Shown one piece after another: positions 62,701 through 64,000 of a stretch of DNA of 64,000 nt (its first letter is position 1; every line of letters starts with the position of its first letter). Source of the DNA: Bathymodiolus brooksi. Lineage: Eukaryota; Mollusca; Bivalvia; Mytilida; Modiolidae. The notes under the pieces are model-generated. The model did not search any database, was not told the DNA's origin, and saw only the letters and a list, made by a program, of their open reading frames with translations. The stretch spans positions 20,073,804-20,137,803 of the forward strand of contig OY804579.1 of assembly GCA_963680875.1 (NCBI GenBank), written 5' to 3'. Position numbers and translations under genes: made by a program.

Positions 62701-64000
62701 TTTACCAGAGATATTTTGAACAATGGAACAATGATTTCAATTACTACTAAAGCCTAAACTTGAAGTTACTTAAGCTACCTTACTATTGGTAAAATTCAGT
62801 ATAGCTAGGTCATAATAAACAGTGCACCTGTCCTACATGTATCTTATATAAAAAAAATATTTTTTTATCATGGGGAGGTGTACTCGATACAACATTATGT
62901 GATAAAATTTGTCACTGACTTGTTCCCATTACACCCTTTACACTCAAAGTCATCATATCTTGATGACGATATCTCAAATACAAACACTCAACCAGACCAG
63001 TTTTTTTTTGTTCTGACTGTAGTTGGGTGCTAATGTAACAGTAGAGCATATTTATCTCTGAAAAATGCAGTCCCAGATGGGATTTAATCCCTGGACTTCT
63101 GACATTGCAAGCTATCGCTCTACCAACTGAGTCAAAGGAGATCTCCAGCAACAGTTTGAAGAAGAGAGTAATGAAACTACTACAGTTCATATAACCCTAG
63201 GTAGAGGGCCGTTCCCGTTACACAACAAATAAAATTCTACCCAATATAAATGTGTGAATGGTAGCAGGTCAAATCGGCCCCATGTTATACATATGAAATT
63301 AAATGGAAATACAGATACCGTGTACATGTACACATGTATCTGACTTTGTTCTTTCTCCCTAATGTTACGTGCTTGTTGGAGAAGCAAAAATACCAATTTT
63401 TACAGTCTTTGGTTTGACATATCATATCGTATTGAAAAATGATACTCTGTTTGTTCCTAGTGGCCAAAGCCCGCGTTCCTACTCTGAGTGCCGTTCTTTC
63501 AAGTTGATCCGCGGTTCTTAGTGGCCAAATTGACGTACCCTATGTCTACTATAGATTTTCGTGAATGTTTTAAAGTGTATTTTTAACAAAGGTTGTAGGA
63601 AGAATTTGGGAATTTCTGGTATATGAAGTTGTTGATTTAAAGGAATTTGATTTGTGTTTACTGTATTTAATAGACAATAGAGAATAATTATCAATATAAA
63701 GATAATTATATAATTGTCGCCAATCACGGTTTATGTAAATTACTAATCACTTAATTACATTAATTAATTTCATCCATAAAAAAAGAACCTGTTCATCAAG
63801 AAAAATAAAATTATATATGAATCTTTCAACAAAAAATAAGAATTCATATTAATGCATAATTTTTTATTCAATTTGAAATATGTGGTCGATTTGACTCATT
63901 TTGAGGCCATTTTGATTTGGGGTCGATTTGACTGGAAATCAGAATAATTGTGTGAATCAATCAAGGATTAACCATACCTTAGCAATTCCCTTTTCATTTG
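18623..64000 (-). CDS. QRICH2: QRICH2-like DUF4795 sperm-flagellar protein, ~20 exons, 5' end outside window
   Basis: Minus-strand chain of exons in transcript order: 64000-63978 (partial, tentative), 50139-50056, 49646-49596, 48622-48356, 39376-39236, 38690-38645, 38156-38080, 36435-36058, 35863-35753, 34708-34658, 34396-34334, 32193-32083, 31560-31376, 30959-30897, 30287-30177, 27286-27254, 22808-22701, 20119-20069, 19354-19258, 18895-18623 (stop). All junctions have AG/GT and compatible phases; about 770 residues are visible. The N-terminal part is coiled-coil-like with a 30-residue tandem repeat. The C-terminal half is recognisable DUF4795: KADKRSLDNKV, GKLDRLELDPLKEWL, YHCISCDRPIDIVPTG, NRSCGGQHTTTFPHKR and VQGADGNIYKGRM. 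The tail is Ser/Pro/Arg-rich. Vertebrate QRICH2 is needed for sperm-flagellum assembly; the same role here is inference. The glutamine-rich part would lie upstream if present. One exon is frame-disrupted. Confidence 0.85.
19129..19216 (-). repeat. Two duplicated exon tails with intact donors (candidate micro-exons)
   Basis: On the minus strand 19216-19184 (33 nt) and 19152-19129 (24 nt) copy the last codons of the exon at 19258. Each copy is preceded by TCCTTAG and followed by GTAAGA. They would read AKRPSMTHATQ and AKLPSMTQ in phase 0. They are either decoy donors or alternative micro-exons. Confidence 0.7.
19258..19354 (-). CDS. QRICH2: QRICH2-like exon, GADGNIYKGR motif
   Basis: 97 nt, phase 2 in and phase 0 out. 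It encodes EEIDVQGADGNIYKGRMDHL and then EAKLPSVTQATQ. The G-DG-IY-GR motif is typical of the end of the family domain. The last 33 nt and the donor CAG|GTAAGA have two degenerate copies in the downstream intron (19184-19216, 19129-19152). Confidence 0.88.
20069..20119 (-). CDS. QRICH2: QRICH2-like short exon
   Basis: 51 nt, phase 2 in and phase 2 out. It encodes NTIIKEEGETNIYPLY. The acceptor is TTTTATTTCAG and the donor AA|GTAAGT. An adjacent alternative GT four bases further would break phase. Confidence 0.7.
20286..20790. repeat. Dispersed repeat with internal 17-bp inverted repeat
   Basis: AAATAATTCATGGAAGC (20286-20302) and its complement at 20375-20391 bracket a ~70-bp loop. The following part (ACAAATACGGTAGTA, CACACAATTTATGCTGCCAA, CATGTGCTAATGAGATT) matches 37670-37880 in inverse orientation. 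Confidence 0.65.
20908..22498 (+). mobile_element. Non-autonomous element with GCTCACCTGG-type ends, copy 1
   Basis: The 5' end is a short palindrome (AGGCTCCCAGGAGCCT) then TCACTCACCTGG. The 3' end is CCAGGTGAGCTAAAA. The interior repeats GGCCATCTTGG and ACCATCCAATGA words and carries two units of the 312-bp repeat at about 21754-22340. A second terminus at 21655-21668 suggests a composite or nested structure. No transposase. Confidence 0.7.
22545..22700 (-). repeat. Two ~71-bp copies of an exon-3'-end/donor junction in intron
   Basis: Downstream of the exon end at 22701, two copies of the junction and about 50 bp of intron follow, with junctions at 22631/22630 and 22560/22559. The nearer copy has lost its donor (ATAAGA) and the farther one keeps GTAAGA. 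Use of the far one would give an in-frame TAA at once. Confidence 0.8.
22701..22808 (-). CDS. QRICH2: QRICH2-like exon, RSCGGQHT motif
   Basis: 108 nt, phase 2 at both ends. It encodes YANAEIADYYATNRSCGGQH and then TTTFPHKRLTKMSHL. The CGG-HT-T-P-R signature is characteristic of the DUF4795 C-terminal part. The donor AG|GTAAGA and the preceding exon end are repeated twice in the intron just downstream. Confidence 0.88.
23115..23370 (+). repeat. ~51-bp tandem repeat, 5 copies
   Basis: Unit around TTTATTACATGCTAAGTTTG and GTAATCAGCCATACCC, with point differences between copies. Confidence 0.85.
23565..23796 (-). mobile_element. tRNA-headed SINE, head type A
   Basis: Reverse copy from GTGTTTAATGCCACTTTCAG to TTATTGAGCCACCCGGGCCC. 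The part GAGCACCCGGAGAGAACCAC matches the copy at 32220. Confidence 0.8.
23887..24562. mobile_element. Uncharacterised repeat element with internal duplication
   Basis: It begins near AGAGGTACTGCTGGACGCAG and ends in a GACAGACGGACAGACAG stretch followed by a hairpin (TATACCCCCCAAAC / GTTTGCGGGGGGTATA, 24526-24560). A ~175-bp segment (24055-24210) is repeated at 24230-24385. The layout resembles mollusc non-autonomous elements; no protein is encoded. Confidence 0.55.
25490..26700 (+). repeat. 312-bp repeat block without element ends
   Basis: Four to five units, some shortened, starting near ATTTCTATTTTTAGTAATGG. The segment 25506-26290 is nearly identical to 27693-28477, so it was copied as a block about 2,187 bp away. 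Confidence 0.85.
26705..26855 (+). repeat. Short tandem repeat, ~4 copies
   Basis: Unit AATAATCAATAACTCATAGG then TCCATTTTTTTT, of variable length. Confidence 0.8.
27254..27286 (-). CDS. QRICH2: QRICH2-like 33-nt micro-exon
   Basis: 33 nt, phase 2 in and phase 2 out. It encodes TYAGIDRPGS between acceptor CCTTTAACAG and donor CG|GTAATT. It lies between two intronic blocks of the 312-bp repeat (25490-26700 and 27600-29740). Support comes from phase and splice sites rather than length. Confidence 0.6.
27394..29996 (+). mobile_element. Non-autonomous element with GCTCACCTGG-type ends, copy 2, carrying a 312-bp array
   Basis: Starts ACTAGAGGCTCCCAGGAGCC then TCGCTCACCTGG and ends GTCAGGTGAGCTAAAAA. 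The interior holds about seven 312-bp units; from 28200 to 29740 alternate units are most alike, giving a 624-bp higher-order period (for example 28478 and 29102; 28898 and 29522). The unit contains CAGCAGCCATCTTGAATGGA and TTTGGTTTAATTTGGTTCAG. Confidence 0.75.
30177..30287 (-). CDS. QRICH2: QRICH2-like exon
   Basis: 111 nt, phase 2 at both ends. It encodes a Pro/Ser-rich start (PVPSMPSVSSHQALHP) and then RPYLTYELDQIRQHAQR. The donor is AG|GTATGA. Confidence 0.8.
30897..30959 (-). CDS. QRICH2: QRICH2-like exon, HCISCDRP motif
   Basis: 63 nt, phase 2 in and phase 2 out. It encodes QLIQKYHCISCDRPIDIVPT. The CxxC with neighbouring His could bind metal, but that is inference. The donor is GG|GTAAGT. 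Confidence 0.9.
31376..31560 (-). CDS. QRICH2: QRICH2-like exon, DUF4795 core
   Basis: 185 nt, phase 0 in and phase 2 out. It contains EEAWDQQCKVFSDDIEGKLD and RLELDPLKEWLQSRLKALND, then QWTDDDAAGIR. The KLDRLELDPLK core is the clearest family signature in the gene. The donor is AG|GTAAAT. Confidence 0.9.
32083..32193 (-). CDS. QRICH2: QRICH2-like exon, DUF4795
   Basis: 111 nt, phase 0 at both ends. It runs KADKRSLDNKVNHSLFDTTT and then NDISRMIKEILDKMAGN. The acceptor is CTATGTTTAG and the donor AAC|GTAAGT. Confidence 0.85.
32220..32500 (-). mobile_element. tRNA-headed SINE, head type A
   Basis: Preceded by a TGATTGATTGATTGATG tail run. The body has CAGCTATATCATGGCGATCA and the head complement ends CTCATTGAGACACGCAGGTC. 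It lies 26 bp upstream of the exon at 32083-32193 in transcript order. Confidence 0.8.
32650..32697. repeat. (TA)n microsatellite
   Basis: About 24 uninterrupted TA dinucleotides. Confidence 0.95.
32827..34223. mobile_element. Probable TTAA-flanked non-autonomous transposon
   Basis: Left end TTAA|GGGGGTAGGCCTGGG; right end CCAGGTCTACACCC|TTAG. The termini are imperfect inverted repeats of about 16 bp, with TTAA on the left and a one-base-off TTAG on the right. Short ORFs inside have no recognisable content. Confidence 0.5.
34334..34396 (-). CDS. QRICH2: QRICH2-like exon, start of DUF4795-type region
   Basis: 63 nt, phase 0 at both ends. It encodes KLFAYCDELQENKADRTEV followed by DV. The NKADR motif and the KADKR of the next exon match the repeated KAD motifs of the DUF4795 family. 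The donor is GTG|GTAAGT. Confidence 0.8.
34658..34708 (-). CDS. QRICH2: QRICH2-like short exon
   Basis: 51 nt, phase 0 at both ends. It encodes DHDALLKLQDENREEFK. The acceptor is TTTTTTAG and the donor AAG|GTTTGT. Confidence 0.75.
34709..35752 (-). other. QRICH2 intron, no recognised feature
   Basis: AT-rich intron sequence with a 69-codon plus-strand ORF at 35030-35239 that looks accidental. Confidence 0.45.
35753..35863 (-). CDS. QRICH2: QRICH2-like exon
   Basis: 111 nt, phase 0 at both ends. The acceptor is TTTTACAAACAG and the donor GAG|GTGGGC, a weaker donor. It encodes DLESVFFQSPPVLRRLSEAN and then FVLDRYSNRGSRTNNLE. Confidence 0.75.
36058..36435 (-). CDS. QRICH2: QRICH2-like exon with three compensating frame breaks
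   Basis: 378 nt between acceptor AACTACTAG and donor ATG|GTTAGT. It starts in phase 0 (ISEPLELLSPPPSPRSVTSN) and its last 16 codons (VEIMLDRTKSAGFKDM) are also in phase 0, continuing into the next exon. The sequence between reads sensibly only after losing one base near 36268 (DEEITNIFNQNEPDK), near 36143 (AVEIPFVQAKSEP) and near 36105. The three shifts go the same way and sum to three bases. Read without correction, the exon hits a stop at about 36157. Read errors in the assembly or genuine decay could both explain this. Confidence 0.65.
36541..37533. repeat. 43-bp minisatellite with 30-bp short units, ~25 copies
   Basis: Full unit AATAAACCAGAATCCTGTAT, AAACCTGTCTAAACCAAACC and CTG. Shorter units lack the TATAAACCTG part. 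On the transcribed minus strand each unit shows TTTATTCAG|G, TTTAGACAG|G and TTTATACAG|G, which resemble 3' splice sites. It sits ~105 bp upstream of the acceptor of the exon at 36435. Confidence 0.95.
37670..37880. repeat. Inverse copy of the 20396-20790 repeat
   Basis: Contains TTGGCAGCATAAATTGTGTG, TACTACCGTATTTGTAC and AATCTCATTAGCACATG, complements of words in the copy at 20396-20790. Non-coding and intronic. Confidence 0.65.
38080..38156 (-). CDS. QRICH2: QRICH2-like exon, coiled coil
   Basis: 77 nt, phase 1 in and phase 0 out. The acceptor is GTCTTTCAG and the donor AAG|GTAAAT. It encodes LSSELLGQLQELKEQVDAL followed by AAAREK. Confidence 0.75.
38645..38690 (-). CDS. QRICH2: QRICH2-like short exon
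   Basis: 46 nt, phase 0 in and phase 1 out. It encodes AEMKKKLDEGALDGL plus one base. The donor is A|GTAAGT. It joins in phase to the next exon to give an Asn codon. Confidence 0.7.
39236..39376 (-). CDS. QRICH2: QRICH2-like exon, Ser/Pro/Gly stretch then coiled coil
   Basis: 141 nt, phase 0 at both ends. It begins PSRPTSSRSVTRGGSPGPSG, a disordered stretch, and turns into a coiled coil (LLEILEKLGKLCES onwards) ending VEVLE. The donor is GAG|GTAAAT. Confidence 0.75.
39377..42349 (-). other. Large QRICH2 intron, first part
   Basis: Apart from the repeat at 40034-40160 I see only AT-rich sequence. No exon candidate matching the phase-0 neighbours stood out. Confidence 0.45.
40034..40160 (+). 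repeat. Dispersed ~115-bp repeat, copy 2
   Basis: Second copy of the 16631 repeat, in an intron of the QRICH2-like gene, with a 15-bp insertion (CACTGAATGAGCGTG region) relative to copy 1. Confidence 0.75.
42350..44015. repeat. 44-bp minisatellite, ~38 copies
   Basis: Unit ATAATGGATGATAAATACAT, TACTTCTGAGAACGTGAACC and AGGT, mostly differing by AACG/AATG. The array is very homogeneous, so it probably expanded recently. On the minus strand each unit carries CGTTCTCAG|AAG. Confidence 0.95.
44016..45950 (-). other. QRICH2 intron between two minisatellites
   Basis: AT-rich sequence with no recognised element. A 73-codon minus ORF at 44298-44519 has hydrophobic content but no family resemblance or splice context. 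Confidence 0.45.
45955..47521. repeat. 46-bp minisatellite with 44-bp variants, ~34 copies
   Basis: Unit CATAACTATCATACAATAAG, TGGTGACCATATTACCATAC and AGTGTT. Variants lack the AC of CATACAG, or read CACATT for CATATT. The two alternations are mixed along the array. Confidence 0.95.
48356..48622 (-). CDS. QRICH2: QRICH2-like exon with internal 30-residue tandem repeat
   Basis: 267 nt, phase 0 at both ends. The acceptor is TTGTTTTAG and the donor GTA|GTAAGT. Two consecutive 30-residue units share AKFVT/AQFVT and LEDALQGIR; at DNA level this is a 90-bp tandem duplication (GATACCTTG words at 48437 and 48527). The exon ends with SSQTDPV. Confidence 0.8.
48941..49555 (-). mobile_element. Inverted-repeat MITE (AGACTCAGATC ends), copy 2
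   Basis: Ends GATAGACTCAGATCGACGTC and, inverted, GTAAGACTCAGATCGACGTC; the shared 18 bp AGACTCAGATCGACGTCC are identical. The internal TCAAATCGGCGTCC words match copy 1 at 9788-10159. It is longer than copy 1, with ~250 bp of AT-rich sequence in the middle. Confidence 0.75.
49596..49646 (-). CDS. QRICH2: QRICH2-like exon, coiled coil
   Basis: 51 nt, phase 0 at both ends. It encodes LNIDDLKKRLNALEKSM between acceptor ATTTTCAG and donor ATG|GTAAGA. The inverted-repeat MITE at 48941-49555 ends 40 bp downstream of this donor. Confidence 0.75.
50056..50139 (-). CDS. QRICH2: QRICH2-like exon, coiled coil
   Basis: 84 nt, phase 0 at both ends. The acceptor is TTTTTTTCTAG and the donor GGA|GTAAGT. 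It encodes 28 residues from CMSLIEDMAKEM to MDQIKG, with a heptad-like hydrophobic spacing. Confidence 0.75.
50388..50525 (-). mobile_element. SINE fragment (tail half)
   Basis: Reverse copy with GTGTTTAACGTCATTTCAAC and GAAAACCACCGACCTGCAGC. The tRNA head is missing. Confidence 0.7.
51245..51645. repeat. Nested foldback structure
   Basis: Inner arms 51258-51301 (GATGTTTTTTAAAACGAGAG onwards) and 51319-51363 pair with few mismatches around an 17-nt loop. Outer arms TTAAGTGATTAACGA (51245-51259) and TCGTTAATCACTTATTA (51453-51469) enclose them. A further pair, TTATCGCTATTTTGT near 51373 and ACAAAATAGCGATAA near 51624, overlaps the set. It resembles a foldback transposon with later insertions. 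Confidence 0.7.
51650..55177 (-). other. Presumed 5' intron of the QRICH2-like gene, no recognised gene
   Basis: AT-rich sequence. A 96-codon plus ORF at 52369-52659 and a 70-codon minus ORF at 54507-54719 match nothing I recognise and lack codon bias or splice context. A short piece of the 14-kb repeat family occurs near 54180-54225. Confidence 0.45.
55326..55410. repeat. Perfect 39-bp-arm palindrome with 7-nt loop
   Basis: Arms 55326-55364 and 55372-55410 are exact complements (ACAGGCGCTTGTGTAGAGTC onwards) around ACCTAAC. GACCAGG directly repeats on both sides. It lies in the 5' non-coding part of the piggyBac element. Confidence 0.92.
55533..55600 (-). mobile_element. SINE head fragment inside piggyBac
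   Basis: Matches the type A head complement: GGTGATAGGCTTGTATGAGT, GTTAGGTAATCCAACTC and TTGAGCCACCCGGGTCCC. The body is absent. Confidence 0.65.
55731..57096 (+). pseudogene. piggyBac (PGBD-type) transposase pseudogene
   Basis: Three blocks in two reading frames. Block 1 (to ~55890) has CRYAKDLCHETIRQTRR and FLAVFYNMGLIG. Block 2 (55901-56560) has RNRYQNILKFLHLVDKKK, SVDESLVGTKG with the first catalytic Asp, GVKFWMLVESVTGYVL and FADSFFSS with the second. Block 3 (56557-57096) has AYNTFMGGVDLSDQ with the third, then a Cys-rich C-terminal finger (CVICSDR, CARCTRGLHAAC). Breaks: a frame change with probable small deletion near 55890, a frame change near 56555, and an in-frame TGA at 56758-56760. 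The N-terminal ~100 or more residues are not readable. The three Asp triad positions are preserved but the gene cannot make a full protein as read. Confidence 0.9.
57215..57690 (+). repeat. Interspersed CATTCACGAATGCGCTTTTC repeats in piggyBac 3' part
   Basis: Four copies near 57211, 57306, 57499 and 57665 (the last diverged) in AT-rich non-coding sequence. They may be subterminal transposase-binding repeats, by analogy with other piggyBac elements. Confidence 0.6.
58166..58320. repeat. Self-complementary CTTAGGA/TCCTAAG cluster
   Basis: Begins GGGCCGTGTTCTCGAAAG and contains many alternating TCCTAAG and CTTAGGA words plus a second TCTCGAAG. It looks like one end of a MITE nested in the piggyBac element. 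The partner end was not found. Confidence 0.5.
60038..61565. other. AT-rich stretch, no recognised feature
   Basis: Very AT-rich presumed intron sequence between the piggyBac element and the SINE cluster. Short ORFs at 60878-61075 and 61199-61453 look accidental. Confidence 0.45.
61568..61860 (+). mobile_element. tRNA-headed SINE, head type B, with duplicated tail
   Basis: The head is GTGGTCGTGATCTTATGACA and later GTTGTGAGTTTGATTCTTGC. The tail motif CACGATATAACTGAAA appears at 61727 and again, as CACGAAATAACTGAAATATT, at 61825, so the 3' half is duplicated. Confidence 0.75.
62330..62570 (+). mobile_element. tRNA-headed SINE, head type B
   Basis: The head is shortened (ATGATAGTTGGATTTACAAA), with GATACAACATTATGTGATAA in the middle and GAAATACTGTTGAAAGTGGC in the tail. 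Confidence 0.75.
62866..62925 (+). mobile_element. SINE middle fragment
   Basis: GGGGAGGTGTACTCGATACA followed by ACATTATGTGATAAAATTTG matches the middle of the type B SINEs. Head and tail are missing. Confidence 0.6.
63057..63150 (-). mobile_element. tRNA-like SINE head, third type
   Basis: On the minus strand an A-box-like TGACTCAGTTGGTAGAGCG and a B-box-like GGGATTAAATCCC are spaced as in a tRNA. The acceptor stem does not close, so this is a tRNA-derived head rather than a functional tRNA. A piece of the second SINE family (TCTCCCTAATGTTACGTGCT, 63354-63420) follows nearby. Confidence 0.55.
63425..63977. other. AT-rich stretch before possible exon
   Basis: A short GC-richer piece with TAGTGGCCAAA repeated (63459-63528) is followed by AT-rich sequence. 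No gene seen. Confidence 0.4.
63978..64000 (-). CDS. QRICH2: Possible upstream QRICH2-like exon, cut by window end
   Basis: Reading leftward on the minus strand, NEKGIAK ends at a good donor, AAG|GTATGG, in phase 0, which fits the phase-0 start of the exon at 50139. Only 23 nt are visible, so this could be chance. Confidence 0.4.

Noticed and set aside
63057..63150. tRNA gene on the minus strand
   Set aside because: A-box and B-box are present but the acceptor stem does not pair and flanks match SINE-like sequence.
62912..63190. 92-codon minus ORF
   Set aside because: It spans the tRNA-like SINE head and a SINE fragment; no independent support.

Overview
This is eukaryotic, AT-rich, intron-dense DNA, most likely from a bivalve or another lophotrochozoan mollusc. 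The evidence is animal-type GT-AG exons of 33-380 nt, two axonemal genes, tRNA-headed SINEs with a shared 3' tail ending near GTGGCGTTAAACACC, and many minisatellites and foldback elements. No prokaryotic feature is present.

Two protein genes face each other. On the plus strand (262-11682, 5' end outside the window) six exons encode the C-terminal ~302 residues of a WDR49/WDR64-type (CFAP337-like) ciliary WD-repeat protein. On the minus strand (64000-18623, 5' end outside the window) about 20 exons encode roughly 770 residues of a QRICH2-like protein with the DUF4795 region, known in vertebrates as a sperm-flagellum protein. Exon phases are mutually consistent throughout both chains. One QRICH2 exon (36058-36435) needs three single-base frame corrections that together restore frame.

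The introns hold most of the sequence. WDR gene introns: a 5'-truncated LINE with target-site duplication (1453-2376), a ~100-copy 39-bp minisatellite starting exactly at a splice donor (3155-7205), SINEs, a foldback MITE and a 27-bp minisatellite. Between the genes (11683-18622): a TTAA-flanked transposon inserted in a 43-bp minisatellite, and SINEs. QRICH2 introns: two elements with GCTCACCTGG-type ends carrying arrays of a 312-bp unit, minisatellites of 43, 44 and 46 bp, another TTAA-flanked element, inverted-repeat MITEs, and in the presumed 13.8-kb 5' intron a 4.85-kb piggyBac element with decayed transposase, 13-bp terminal repeats and TTAA duplication.

The most striking pattern is that tandem duplication repeatedly includes exon/intron junctions: a donor amplified about 100-fold, a donor in three copies, an exon tail copied twice as phase-0 micro-exons, and an acceptor in two copies. 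No RNA polymerase promoter, functional tRNA, rRNA or CRISPR array was recognised.
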